Positions 17,725-28,819 of a DNA stretch of 64,000 bases are shown in pieces. Within the stretch, counting starts at the first letter, position 1. Each line of letters begins with the position of its first letter. The stretch lies in contig CAVPJW010000002.1 of assembly GCA_963705525.1 (NCBI GenBank), positions 1-64,000 on the forward strand. Direction: 5' to 3'. The translations under genes were made by a program, and so were the position numbers. The notes under the pieces are model-generated. The model saw only the letters and a program-made list of their open reading frames with translations, did no database searches and had not been told where the DNA came from. The DNA is from CAVPJW01 sp963705525. Lineage in GTDB: Bacteria > Acidobacteriota > Vicinamibacteria > Vicinamibacterales > CAVPJW01.

Positions 17725-20153
17725 TCTCGCGCCCGACTGCACAAGTTGCTGCGCGGGTCCTCACTGCATCCGCCGCGGGCCAGCAACTTGTCGTGCGGCG
17801 CAAATGTTCATGTGGGTCCTCAATTTCACCGTTGATGGAGAAATGCGAAGAATGCAGCCGCGCCCAGTCGCCCGGTCTGCAGGCCAAGCTGCGAATCGGT
17901 GATTCGCAGGACATCTACGAGCGCGAAGCCGATCGGATTGCGGAGCGCGTCGTCTCCGGTGAGGGCCGGACGGCAACCACGAGTGCGGCCGCGCCGGACG
18001 GCGCACGAAAAACGGTGGTACCGCAGCTGCGCCGGCGCGTGGACGGGGGGAGCACCGTCTCGCACGGAGGGGCGGCGCCCCACGCGGTAGATCACGTGCT
18101 CTCTTCGCCGGGGCGCGCCCTCGAAGCCAACGCTCGCGCGTTCATGGAGAACCGATTCGGGTACGACTTCGGCCATGTGCGCATTCATACCGACGCGCGG
18201 GCGAGCGCGTCAGCACGCGCGGTCGATGCGTTGGCGTACACAGTCGGCCACCATGTCGTCTTCGACGCAGGCCGGTTCGCGCCACACAGTGTCACAGGTC
18301 GAAAACTGCTCGCGCACGAGTTGGTGCACGTCGTACAACAGGACGGCGGGGGCCCGATCGTGCAGCGATGGGCGTCCTGCGTCGAGGCGAACATTTCTGG
18401 GATGGACTGTCCGGACCGTGAAGCGGGCGAGACCCAGCGCGCCAAGACGGGCATGGTCTTCTTCAACGAGTTGACGGACTACGAGTCCGGACGTACGGGC
18501 GCCCTGATCGCGAACTTCGATATCGGTAAGGCGACCGTGCAGGGGAACCTGAAAACTACTGTGCATTGGCAGCAGTTCCTGCAGCTAATGTCCAAAAATC
18601 ACACGAAGTACAAGCTCGTAGGGTTCTCGGACTGCCACGAGTCCGGCAACCCGTCGTTGCGGAAGGGGCGCGTCGCGGCGGTACTACGGGCGATTCCTAA
18701 GACCCTTCAGGGGCAGATCACCTCGGCCGAAGCCGCACCTGATTCAGCATGCATGAGAGGTAACGTGACCGGCGCCGATCGGGCGCTGAATCGCAGCGTC
18801 GCTTTGGTGCTTGAAGAAACGACCCTTGACTTCGCCGAGGACGAGGAGAACGAGGTGATCGTCGGCAAGACGCCGGCGGACCGCCTGCGCGAGTGCCAGT
18901 CGGGAGCGCGGGTCAAGACCTTCCCCTTCCGTACGACTCGCTTCGGCGGCGCCCCGATCATGGCGAAGCGCGACGGCAACCAGATTGTCGTCAAGATGCC
19001 GATGCACGTGCTGACAAACGGCGATTTTCGGAAGGAAACGAACACGCTGCCGACCGATACGTTTCTCTCGGGGACGCGGCTCGATCCGACGGAGATCGTG
19101 CGCGTCCGCCACTATGAGGTGCCGCATTGGTACAACCTCAACATCACCGGCGACGCGAGCGGCGACAAGAAGACCGAGTACTGCGTGCCCGCTGAAGAGC
19201 TGCTCGACTTCGCCAGCGCCACCAACAAGGCGTTCTGGGTAAACGTCGCAGTGACGGGTGTGGAGGGATTGACGCTCGGCACGCCGGTGGGCAAATGGGT
19301 CGGCGCCGGCGTGTCGAAGCTTGCCGCTCCGGCGGCGAAAGCGGGCCAGACCCTCACGGTGGCCGGCATGCTGTCGCTACGCGGAGCGGCCCCGGTCCTC
19401 GGCGGCGTTTCGAGCCGCACTGCCACCACCCTAGTCGAAGATGTCGCGGCAGAGCAGGCGGTTACGAGAGCTGTCGCACCGGCCGCCACGTCCGCAATTG
19501 CCGACGCGACGGTGCCCGCGGCCGTGACCAGCACGGTTCCTCGAGTCGGCGCGTCGGTTGTGGGCCAGGCTCTGCCGAGCGCCGCCGCGGTGGGCGGAGC
19601 GGAGGTCGGCGGCGGCGCCATCCAGGATGCGTTCGAACGCGATCTCGATGCGGCGTTCTCGCCGGCCGGAGATTTCGACGAGGGGCTCTACGAGACGACC
19701 CAGCGGCTGATTCGGGGCAATGCCGGGGAACGTCTGGCAGCGGATGCGTTGGCGACGGACGGCCATCAGATCCTCTTCTTCAAGCCCTCAATTCTGGGCA
19801 CCAATCAGGGCGGGATCGACATCGTCACGCTGCGCAATGGCGTCGTGAACTTCGTCGACAATAAGGCGCTCACGCGCTCGGGCAACGTAGCGTCGGTCAG
19901 TGCGCTCACGACCAACTTCAGCCGCAACATGGCCGACATGGTCGCGGACTTCACGCAGCGCGCCGCGAATCCTGCCTTGAGCCAGGCCGACCGACAGGTG
20001 TTCCAGGAGGCGCTCGATGCGATCGCCGCTGGACGCTACGCACGCATCGTCACTAACGCCAACATCGTGCCGAACACGTCGGTTCTCTCGGGCGTCACCG
20101 ACAATCTGGCGAGACAAGGCATTGGATTCATCAATGTCATGCCAACACCCTGA
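17721..20153 (+). CDS. DUF4157 eCIS effector with OmpA-like middle and nuclease-like C-terminus
   Basis: An 810-aa modular protein. The N-terminus carries Cys pairs (CSCGSS and CEECSR). The DUF4157 domain (HVRIHTDARASASARAVDAL, YTVGHHVVFDAGRF) ends with the metallopeptidase-like HELVH near 198-202. A segment near residue 300 (YKLVGFSDCHESG) looks OmpA-like. A hydrophobic Ala/Val-rich stretch spans about 490-630. The C-terminal 140 aa (GNAGERLAADALATDG, GGIDIVTLRNGVVNFVDNKA) have the layout of a PD-(D/E)XK nuclease, with DNK in place of ExK. DUF4157 is strongly associated with eCIS payloads. The position inside the structural operon also allows a tape-measure role. Confidence 0.85.
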   Translation: MISRPTAQVAARVLTASAAGQQLVVRRKCSCGSSISPLMEKCEECSRAQSPGLQAKLRIGDSQDIYEREADRIAERVVSGEGRTATTSAAAPDGARKTVVPQLRRRVDGGSTVSHGGAAPHAVDHVLSSPGRALEANARAFMENRFGYDFGHVRIHTDARASASARAVDALAYTVGHHVVFDAGRFAPHSVTGRKLLAHELVHVVQQDGGGPIVQRWASCVEANISGMDCPDREAGETQRAKTGMVFFNELTDYESGRTGALIANFDIGKATVQGNLKTTVHWQQFLQLMSKNHTKYKLVGFSDCHESGNPSLRKGRVAAVLRAIPKTLQGQITSAEAAPDSACMRGNVTGADRALNRSVALVLEETTLDFAEDEENEVIVGKTPADRLRECQSGARVKTFPFRTTRFGGAPIMAKRDGNQIVVKMPMHVLTNGDFRKETNTLPTDTFLSGTRLDPTEIVRVRHYEVPHWYNLNITGDASGDKKTEYCVPAEELLDFASATNKAFWVNVAVTGVEGLTLGTPVGKWVGAGVSKLAAPAAKAGQTLTVAGMLSLRGAAPVLGGVSSRTATTLVEDVAAEQAVTRAVAPAATSAIADATVPAAVTSTVPRVGASVVGQALPSAAAVGGAEVGGGAIQDAFERDLDAAFSPAGDFDEGLYETTQRLIRGNAGERLAADALATDGHQILFFKPSILGTNQGGIDIVTLRNGVVNFVDNKALTRSGNVASVSALTTNFSRNMADMVADFTQRAANPALSQADRQVFQEALDAIAAGRYARIVTNANIVPNTSVLSGVTDNLARQGIGFINVMPTP

Positions 20154-20165
20154 CGGGCGACACCT

Positions 20166-20829
20166 ATGAACACGTTTCCAAACTCACCACGACTCATCAA
20201 AGGCGGCCTGGTAGTGCTCGCGCCTGGCGGCTCGACGGTGCGGCGCGTGATCTCGCTGCAGTACAACCCGGACACGCTGACGCGCAGCTACCAGGTCCAG
20301 GGCGTCGGCGGCGACGGCGGCGGCGAGCGCGCGCAGCCGTTCCGGCTCAAGGGGCCGGCGATCGAGTCGATCAAGCTCGACGCCGAGATCGACGCGACCG
20401 ATCAGCTCGAATTCCCCGATCAGAACCCCGTCGCGATCGACGCCGGCATCGCGCCGCAGATCGCGGCGCTCGAGGCGCTGGTCAATCCGACGAGCGCCGA
20501 GCTGCTGGCCGTCGACGCTGACGCGCAAGGCGGCACGCTCGAGATCCTCCCGCCGGAAGCGCCGCTCGTGCTGTTCGTCTGGAGCCGCAACCGGGTCGCG
20601 CCGGTGCGCGTCACCGAGTTCTCGGTGACCGAAGATGCGTTCGATCCAGTCCTCAACCCGATCCGCGCCAAGGTGAGCCTCGGCCTGCGCGTGCTGACCA
20701 CCGACGATCTCGGCTACGCGCACCGCGGCGGCACGCTGTTCCTCGCGTATCTGCGCACGCGCGAAGCGCTGGCCGCGCGCGTGCCGCGGCGCGACGCTGC
20801 AGTCGCTGGGCCTGTCGAACCTGCCATGA
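20166..20829 (+). CDS. CIS tube-initiator protein (Pvc7-like N-terminal domain), frameshift near 20795
   Basis: About 220 aa. It opens with SPRLIKGGLVVLAPGGSTVR and has the hallmark ISLQYNPDTLTRSYQVQG, followed by FRLKGPAIESIKLDAEIDAT. This domain links the tube to the hub in eCIS. One extra base near 20795 breaks the frame; the true end reads ATLQSLGLSNLP and stops at 20827-20829. This is the first of the dense indels that continue to about 33.2 kb. In Pvc7 a LysM domain is fused to it; here LysM is a separate gene. Confidence 0.88.
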
Positions 20830-20838
20830 GGTGCACGC

Positions 20839-21202
20839 ATGACCGATCCCGTTCAACTGCTCATCGACGCCGGCGCGATTCCGGTCACGCCGTTCGGGCC
20901 GTCGAGCCGCTACGCGAACGTGCGCGATCGGCCGCTACCAACGTCGGCGTCGGCGATCCCGGCGGTCGCGTACGTGCTGCGCCGCTTCATTCCGCAGCGC
21001 CGCGACATCGCGGATCAGCCGCGCTGCACATCGTGCCGCGCCGGCGATCGGGCCGACCTGCTGGCCGCGCACTATCTGGGCGACCCGGAGCTGCTACTGG
21101 CGCATCGCCGACGCCAACGCGGCGACCGACCTGCTCGAGCTCACCGCCACGCCGGGCGATGCGCATCGCCATTCCGCTGGCGCCCGGATCGGCGGCGCGT
21201 GA
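20839..21202 (+). CDS. LysM-domain eCIS protein, frame-disrupted
   Basis: Starts MTDPVQLLIDAGAIPVTPFG. The pieces that follow, in shifting frames, are YVLRRFIPQRRDIAD, RAGDRADLLAAHYLGDPELL, WRIADANAATDLLELTATPG and MRIAIPLAPGSAA. Together they give the usual roughly 120-aa LysM protein found between the tube-initiator and hub genes. LysM probably anchors the hub in the tube or at peptidoglycan. At least three single-base changes are needed to restore it; the end coordinate is approximate. Confidence 0.75.
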
Positions 21203-21221
21203 GCGACGGACGGACGCCAGC

Positions 21222-22357
21222 ATGATCGGCAGCATCAAACTCTCGCTGCTCATGGGTCCGGTGCCGATACCGGCGCCGCACGCGGTGATCGAGGCGCTGA
21301 GCGCGGTGAAGGTGGAGCTCGGCTCGGGTGAGACGCAAGAGCGGCTTCGAGCTCACGTTCGACTTGCCGCCGCGCTCGCCGCTGCGCACGCTGTTCCTCA
21401 TCGCGGGCGGGGGCGGCGGCGTGCCGTTGATGCGCGTGGTCCTCGATCGTCACGATCAACGGCGCGTGCGGAGCCGATCATCGACGGTGTGGCAACCGAC
21501 GTCGAAGTGCAGCCGGGCGACGGCGGCGTCGGCAAGCTCGTCGTCAAGGGCAAGGACCTGTCGGCGCTGATGGACGTGCAGGAGATCCCGGCGCTGCCGT
21601 TCCCGGCGCATGCCGCCGTCGGTGCGCGTGCTGGTGATCCTCGCGAAGTACGCGGCCTTCGGCGTGATCCCGAAGGTGATCCCGAGCATCGTCGACGAGC
21701 CGCCGCTACCGACCGAGCAGATTCCGCAGCAGCAGGGCACCGACTACGCGTACGTGAAGAGACTCGCGCAGCGATGCGGGCTACGTCTTCTACCTCGAGC
21801 CCGGCCCGCAGCCCGGCGTGTCGAAGGCGTACTGGGGACCGGAGATCCGCGTCGGCGTGCCGCAGCCGGCGCTCACGACCAGCATGGATGCGCTCACCAA
21901 CGTCGAGCAGCTGTCGTTCCACTTCGACCGCGAAGCAAAAAGCATCCCGATCGTGTTCTTCCAGGATCAGCAGACCAAGGCGCTCCATCGGCATTCCGAT
22001 TCCGGACGTTACGCCGCTGAATCCGCCGCTCGGCCTCATGCCGCCGCTGCCGCCGAAGATCGAGCATCTGCAGCGACACCGGTCACTTCAGCCGGCGCAG
22101 GCGCTGATGAAGGGCCTCGCGTACGTCGGCCAGCACAGCGACACCGTGTTCGGCACGGGCACGCTCGACGTGGCGAACTACGGCCGCCTGCTGAAGTCGC
22201 GCCAGCTCGTCGGCGTGCGCGGCGCGGGCCTGCCGTATCGACGGCCTCTACTACGTGAAGCAGCGTGACGCACGACATCCAGCGCGGCGCCTACAAGCAG
22301 ACGTTCTCGCTCGCGCGCAACGGGCTCTTCTCCACGCTGCCGACGGTGCCGGTATGA
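21222..22357 (+). CDS. baseplate hub protein, gp27/late-control-D like, frame-disrupted
   Basis: Reconstructs to about 375 aa beginning MIGSIKLSLLMGPVPIPAPH. Pieces in order: GFELTFDLPPRSPLRTLFLI; EPIIDGVATDVEVQPGDGGV; VLVILAKYAAFGVIPKVIPS; TDYAYVKRLAQRCGYVFYLE; LSFHFDREAKSIPIVFFQDQ; LLKSRQLVGVRGAGLPYDGL; SVTHDIQRGAYKQTFSLARN. This is the phage late-control D/gp27 hub fold. In Pvc8 hub and spike are fused; here the spike is the next gene, overlapping by ATGA at 22354. Indels lie near 21340, 21445, 21471, 21608, 21779, 21985 and 22240. Confidence 0.85.
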
Positions 22358-22858
22358 GTCGCGGTTCCTTCCACGGCATCTACCCGGGACAGGTCGAGAC
22401 CAACATCGACCCGCTGAGCATGGGCCGCATCCAGGTGTCGGTGGCCGACGTCGGCGGCAGCTCGATCCTCAGCTGGGCGCTGCCGTGCCTGCCGGTCACC
22501 GGCATCCAGCATGGGCATGTTCACGGTGCCGCCGATTGGCGCGGGCGTGTGGGTGACGTTCGTGCGCGGCGACACGGACTACCCGGTGTGGATGGGTGGC
22601 TACTACGGCAACGGCGAGGCGCCTTCATTGTCGCGCAACGTGCCGCCGGGAATCAGCGGCATCACGCTGCAGACGTCCGGCAGCAACGGCCTGGTGATCA
22701 GCGACGCGCCGGGCGGCGGCATCCTGATTCAGACCGCGGGCGGCGCCAAGATTTCGGTGACCGACAGCGGCATCACGATTTCAACCGGACAGGGCGCGAT
22801 GCTCAGCCTGCAGGGCAACACGGTGGACGTGAACTCGGGCGCACTCACGGTGCGATAG
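22354..22858 (+). CDS. spike protein, gp5/gpV-like, frameshift near 22508
   Basis: Starts MSRGSFHGIYPGQVETNIDP, then LSMGRIQVSVADVGGSSILS (OB-fold) and, after one indel, FTVPPIGAGVWVTFVRGDTD and YPVWMGGYYGNG. The C-terminal half (SGSNGLVISDAPGGGILIQT, ISVTDSGITISTGQG, LQGNTVDVNSGALTVR) is the repetitive beta-helical needle of VgrG/gpV spikes. About 165 aa. It sits under the PAAR tip encoded next. Confidence 0.9.
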
Positions 22859-22868
22859 GAGAGCATGC

Positions 22869-23190
22869 ATGGCTGGATTCATTCTGCACGAAGGCGCGGT
22901 AGTGGCCTGTAAACATCCGCCCGGCCTGGCGACGCCGGATCAGACCGACACTGCGCGTCACCGTCTCCGGGCAGACGGTGATGACGGTGATGCGCACCTA
23001 CACAGTGGCCGGCTGCGCGTTGAACAGCACAAACAGCCCGCCGTGCACCAAGGCCAGCTGGTTGAGCGGCGCACAGCATGTGTTTGCCAGTGGCCTGGCG
23101 GTCGCGATCGACTCGGGCACGTCGCAGTGCCTGCCGTCGACCACTCCGCTGGATCCAAAGCAGTTCCAGCAACGCGTCAAGGCGAGCTAG
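22869..23190 (+). CDS. PAAR-like spike tip protein (Pvc10 like), frameshift near 22948
   Basis: About 106 aa: MAGFILHEGAVVACKHPPGL, then in the next frame VSGQTVMTVMRTYTVAGCAL, STNSPPCTKASWLSGAQHVF and SGLAVAIDSGTSQCLPSTTP. The Cys/His distribution (ACKH, GC, PPC, QC) fits a metal-tipped PAAR-like cone. A single indel near 22948 joins the two parts. It lies between spike and gp25 genes, the standard eCIS order. Confidence 0.85.
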
Positions 23191-23202
23191 GAGGCGTTCG
23201 TC

Positions 23203-23571
23203 GTGGGTCAGCTCGATTTTCCGTATCACTTCGACGGGCGCGGCCGCACCGCCGACACCGACGACGCCGACCACGTCCGCGATCTGATCGAGCAGGTGCT
23301 CTTCACGTCGCCCGGCGAGCGCGTCATGCGGCCGGACTTCGGCAGCGGCCTGCTGGCGCTGGTATTCGAGCCGAACAGCACCGCGCTCGCGGCGACCACG
23401 CAGATGCTGGTGCAGGGCGCGCTGCAGCAATACCTCGGCAACCTGATCGCGGTCGAGGCCGTGGAAGTGGAGGCGGTCGACGGCACCTTCAGCGTGAGCG
23501 TGCGCTACGTGGTGCGCCGCGACGGCACCGTGCGGCTCGACAGCTTTGCGGCGCCTGGGAGCGCCACCTGA
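23203..23571 (+). CDS. gp25-like baseplate wedge protein (Pvc9 like)
   Basis: Intact 122-aa protein from a GTG preceded by AGGAGG. GQLDFPYHFDGRGRTADTDD, then VRDLIEQVLFTSPGERVMRP and DFGSGLLALVFEPNSTALAA are classical gp25/GPW signatures. It ties the baseplate to the first sheath ring. Its stop overlaps the next ATG (TGATG). This is one of the few genes in the 20.8-33.2 kb stretch without an indel. Confidence 0.93.
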   Translation: MGQLDFPYHFDGRGRTADTDDADHVRDLIEQVLFTSPGERVMRPDFGSGLLALVFEPNSTALAATTQMLVQGALQQYLGNLIAVEAVEVEAVDGTFSVSVRYVVRRDGTVRLDSFAAPGSAT

Positions 23572-26134
23572 TGTTCGCCTGCTGCGACGAGCGCCGGCTC
23601 GAAGTGCTGCGCCGCTCCGGCTCGAAGAACGCGATCGAGTTCGTCGAGGTGCTAGATCGCGCGGCGCCGCCCGGCGTGCCGCGCCAACAGACGCTCTTCG
23701 TCCGGCTGCTGCACGCCGGCTTCACCTTGACGCCTGACAATCTCCTGATCAGCGGCGGCGAGCGCATCCCCACCGTCGGCATCGCATGGACGTCAGCCGC
23801 CGATGCCCTGCCGCCGCTGGCGGAGCCCGGACTGGTCGACGATGTCGACGAGTTGGACCGCACGCTCGTCATCCGTACCGACGAGCAGTGGCGACTTCTC
23901 CCGCTACACCCTGGCGATCGTCGCCAGCGCCGGCAGCGACACCGCGCCGGCGGATTTCGACCCGCTGCTCGCCTCGATCGCGTTCTCGTTCAAGGTCGAG
24001 TGCCCGTCGGACTTCGACTGCGCGGCGCCGCTGCCGTGTCCGCCGACGCCGCCGCTGGCCCCACGGATCGACTACCTCGCCAAGGACTATCAGGGCTTCC
24101 GGCGGCTGATGCTGGATCGCCTCAGCCTCCTGGTACCGGGCTGGACCGAGCGCTCGGTTGCGGACGTTGGTGTCGCGCTCGTGGAACTGCTGGCGTTCGC
24201 GGCCGACACGCTCAGCTATCGCCAGGACGTCATCGCGAACGAGGCGTATCTCAACACCGCGCGGCAGCGGATCTCGGTGCGCCGCCACGCGCGCCTGGTC
24301 GACTACTACCTGCACGAAGGCTGCAACGCGCGCGCGTTCGTCCACTTCGAGGTGACGAACGGCGCCAGCGATCAGATTCTGTCGCGCGGCACGCGCCTCC
24401 TGACTAAGGCGCCGCCCGTGCCGGCGGTGATGGAGCCCGGCAGCCGCGACGAGCAGCGCGCGCTCGAAGCCGGTGCGCTCGTCTTCGAGACGGCGCACGA
24501 GGTCACGCTGCGCGAAGCCCACAACCGCTTCTCCTTCTATACGTGGGGGGACACCGGCTGCTGTCTGCCTCGGGGCGCGACCGTCGCCGCGATCAAAGGG
24601 CACTGGGAGGAACTGCAGGCAGGGGATTTCCTAGTGTTCCGGGAAATCGTGAGCCCCACGACCTTCCAACAGGACGATGCGGATCGCGCGCATCGCCACG
24701 TGGTGCGGCTGACCCGCGTCACGCCGGACACCGATCCGTCCGGCCGCCTCTTCGAGGAGCCGCCGGTCGACGCACCGGTTCCGATCACGCGCATCGAGTG
24801 GGATGCCAGCGACGCGCTGCCGTTCGCGTTGTGCGTCTCGGTGACCGCGAAACCGGATCAAGAGATGAGTGTTGCGCTCGGCAACATCGTCCTCGTCGAT
24901 CACGGCGTCACGATTCACGACGAAGCGCTCGAGCCGCTGCCGCAGGCGCAGCCGGCCTACGCCGCGGCCGGCCATTCGGTTGGCGACTGCTGCCATCCGG
25001 CGGAACCGGTACGGCCGCCGCTTCGTTATCGCCCATCGCTTCGCCGCTCGCCGCTGACGCACGGCTTCGACCTCAAGGCGCTGCTCGCGGTCGCACCGAA
25101 CGTCGACGAAGGCTGGTGGAGCGCCGCGGCATTCCGGGCGCTCGACGCGCGCCAGGCGGGACCGCGGATCGCGCTCGTCGGGACACTGGATGCCCAGCAA
25201 AACGATTGGTTCCCGCAGCGCGATCTGCTCGCGAGCGACGATGCCGCGACCGACTTCATCGTCGAGGTCCGGGACGATGGCGTCGCGCGACTGCGCTTCG
25301 GCGATGACGCGCACGGCCGCCGGCCGGAGGACGACACCACGTTCGACGCGACCTATCGAGCGGGCAACGGCGTCGCGGGCAACGTCGGCGCGGCGGCGAT
25401 CGCGCATCTGGTGATGACGCCGGCGATCGCGATCGACGCAATCGAGAATCCGCTGCCGGCGTTCGGCGGCATCGATCCCGAGGATGTCGAAGCGGCGCGG
25501 CGCGACGCGCCGCAGGCGTTTCGCACGCAGGAGCGCGCCGTCACCGCCGCGGACTACGCGGCCGCGGCCGAACGGCGCGCCGACGTGCAGCGGGCGGCGG
25601 CCACCTTCCGCTGGACGCGGCAGCTGGCACACGGTGTTCGTCACCGCCGATCGCCTCGGCGGCGCGGCGGTCGATCCGCGGCTTCGAGGCGCGTCTGCGC
25701 CGCCACCTCGAGCGCTTCCGCATGGCCGGCTACGACCTCGAGGTCGACGCGCCGCGCTTCGTGCGCGCTCGACGTGGCGCTGCACGTCTGCGTGAAGCCG
25801 GCGCTACTTCCGCGCCGTGATGTCGTCAAGGCGGTGCGCGACGTCGCTCGTCGAGCGCGCTGCTGCCCGACGGCCAGCTCGGCGTGTTTCATCCGGACAA
25901 CTTCACGCTTCGGGCGAGCCGGTGTATCTGAGCCGCGATCGTCGCCGCCGCGCAGGCGGTCGAAGGCGTCGAGTCGGTGCGCGTCGACCGCTTCCAGCGG
26001 CTGGTCGATCCGAGCCCCGCGACGCAGGAGACGGCGTGATCTCGATCGGCCGGCTGGAGATCGCGCAGCTCGACAACAACCCGAACTTCCGCGATCGCGG
26101 TCGGCTCGAGGTGACGGCGGGAGGCGGCAAATGA
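23571..26134 (+). CDS. baseplate J/gp6-like wedge protein 1 (Pvc11 like), frame-disrupted
   Basis: About 850 aa after correction. MFACCDERRLEVLRRSGSKN starts it. An indel near 23888 leads into a long clean stretch including PRIDYLAKDYQGFRRLMLDR, ERSVADVGVALVELLAFAAD and TLSYRQDVIANEAYLNTARQ, the gpJ-like motif for wedge proteins. Further changes lie after 25620, and the end reads GVISIGRLEIAQLDNNPNFR. It is expected to form the baseplate wedge with the following gene, whose ATG overlaps this stop (ATGA at 26131). Confidence 0.9.
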
Positions 26135-28819
26135 GCACACTGCGCCCGAGCCCGCCGCGACTCGATCCGACTCCGCCCGGCACCGAGACCTGCGAGTGCT
26201 GCGCCGGCGTCGCCCGCGAAACGCCCCGCGCCGTCGAGAACCGGGCCGGACTCACCGCCATCGCCTATCGCGTCGGCGACTTACGCGGAATTCCGCGATA
26301 GCCTGCACGCTGCGTCTGTCGTCGAAGGCGTTCGCGGAGCTGCTGCAGCTGCGCACGCGCGACGACGACGACTTCACGATCGGTCTGCATCGACGCCTTC
26401 GCGTGCGCCGCCGACGTGCTGACCTTCTATCAGGAGCGCATCGCCAACGAATCGTACCTGCGCACGGCGCGCGAGCGCGTCTCGCTGCAGGAGATGGGAC
26501 GGCTGATCGGCTATCGGCTGCGACCCGGCGTCGCGGCCGAGACGCTGGCTCGCCTTCACGCTCGAAACGCCGCCCGTGCCGCCGCCCGGCGCTGAAGCCC
26601 GAGCCCGGCGATGTTCGTGACCGGCGTGCCGGCGGAAGTCACGATCGACGCGGGCCTGGGTGTCCGCAGCGTGCCGGCGCCGGACGAGCAGCCGCAGGTC
26701 TTCGAGACCGTCGAAGACGTCGACGGCACGGCCCGCGTGGAACGCGATGCAGCCGTGGATGAGCGACGCCGCGCGTCCCGGTCGCGGCGCGACGTCGACG
26801 TATCCTGCAGGGGCGTGAACACGAACCTCGCCCGGGCGACGCGCTGCTGTTCGTCGGCGACGAATTCCTGCACAACCGCGAGCGCCAACAAGTGGGACTT
26901 CCGCATCCTCGATCGCGTCGAGGCCGACGCGGCGAACGATCGCACGCGTGTGACCTGGAGCCGGCCGCTCGGCTCGCTCATCGCCGCCAAAGGATCCGAG
27001 CCGCGCCAGCCGCAGGTCTTCGCGCTGCGGCGGCGTGCGTCGGTGTACGGCCACAACGCGCCCGCGTGGGCCAGCATGCCCGTCGACGTTCCGCGTCGAC
27101 TACGAGAAAGCCTTTCCGCGTCCGGGAACCGAGGGTTCGACGCCGAGCCTGCGAGCGTTCGTCGAAGGCGCGGACTGGCCGCGCTTCGTGATCTCGCCGC
27201 AGGCGAGCTCGGTCGATCTCGACGCGGTGTACCCGGAGATCGCCGCCGGCAGCTTCGTGGTGCTCGCCAAGGGCGGCTTCAACTACCCCGCCGAACCGGC
27301 GCCTCGCGGCACCTACGTCGAGCTCTACCTCGTGACGACGGTGACCGAGGTGTCGCGCGAGGAGTTCGCGCTGTCGGGCAAGGTGACACGCCTCGGCCTC
27401 GACGGCGCGAACTACGCGACAGTTCTCGAACGAGGTCCGCGCGGCACCAGCGTGTTCGCGCAGTCGGAGCGAGCTGGAGTTCGCGGCGTATCCGGTCGGC
27501 GACGCGGTCTCCGGCACCGACGTCCCGGTGACCGTGAGCGCCGACGGTCTGTTGCCCGGCCGGCGGCTGCTGATCCGTGGCAACGCGTCACGTCCGATGG
27601 CGCCACCCTCGTGCACGCAGCGACGCTGGTCGCCGCGCACGCCGATCAGCCCCACTCGGTGCATGCTCGAGATCGATCCGCCTGCTGCCCGAGCCGCTCG
27701 ATCGACGCGAGCGTCGTGGTGCACGCGAACGTCGCGCCGGCGTCGCACGGCGAAACGGTGACGCAGATTCTCGGCGCCGGCAACGCAGCGACGCCATTCC
27801 AGCGCTTCGAGCTGAAGCAGCTGCCGCTGACGTTCCGCGCGGCAGCCAACGAGCTCGGCGCCGCGAGCGAGCTCACCGTGCGCGTGGACGACATCGCCTG
27901 GAAGGCGCGCGACACGCTGTTCGACGCTGGACCGCGCGACCGGGCGTTCACGCTCTCGAGCGACGAGCAGGGACGTACGTTCGTCCAGTTCGGCGACGGC
28001 GTTCGCGGCGCGCGGCTGCCGAGCGGCGTCAACAACGTGCGTCGCCCGCTACCGCAAGGGCCTCGGGCGTCGCGGGCAACGTCGCGGCCGAGAGCCTCAC
28101 CCAACTCACGACGCGGCCGCTCGGTCTGAAGGGCGTGAGCAATCCGCGGCCGGCCGAGGGCGGCACCGATCCCGAGGATGCCGAGCAGGCACGCGCAGAG
28201 CATGCCGCTGATGACGCGCACGCTCGGCCGCGCGGTGTCGCTGCTCGACTACGAGGATTTCGCGCGCGCCTATTCCCTGGCATCGCCAAGGCGCGAGCGC
28301 AGGTGCTGCAGCTGCACACCGGGCCGACGGTCGTCGATCACCATCGCCGGCCCGACGGCACGACGATCTCGACGCGACAGTCCGATCTGGATCGAACTGC
28401 GAGACGCGCTTGCAGACCAGCGGCGATCCGCACGTCGCCGTGCGGCTGCTCGCGCTATCAGCGCGAGCACGTTCCACATCGGCCTCAAGGTCAAGTGCGA
28501 TCCGGACTACGAGACCAAGCAGGTGCTCGGCGCCGTCGAGGCGGCGCTGCGCGCGCATTTCAGGCTTCGACGCGCGCGAGCTCGGCCAGCCGGTGCAGCA
28601 GTCCGACGTTATCGCCGTCGCGCAAGGCGTGCCCGGCGTCGTCGCGGTCGATCTCGACCTGCTCTACGGCGGCACGCAACCGGTCTCGCAGACGTTGCCG
28701 TCGCGGCAGACGCGCCTGCTCGCCAGCCGCGATGCGGTGGCGGGCGGCGAGCTCGTGCGCCGACGAGCTGCTGACCCTCGATCCCGCGGCCGCTCGATCG
28801 TCTCGAGGAGATGCCATGA
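26131..28819 (+). CDS. baseplate J/gp6-like wedge protein 2 (Pvc12 like), frame-disrupted
   Basis: About 890 aa after correction. Pieces in order: CECCAGVARETPRAVENRAG, LTFYQERIANESYLRTARER, LQEMGRLIGYRLRPGVAAET, EQPQVFETVEDVDG, NKWDFRILDRVEADAANDRT, DRAFTLSSDEQGRTFVQFGD, AVSLLDYEDFARAYSGIAKA and VVAVDLDLLYGGTQPVSQTL. The layout (early helical 'YQERIANE' region, central strands, C-terminal 'LLDYEDFARAY') is that of the second eCIS wedge protein. Indels near 26745, 26803, 26811, 26834 and many others shift the frame. ATGA overlap with the next gene at 28816. Confidence 0.88.
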
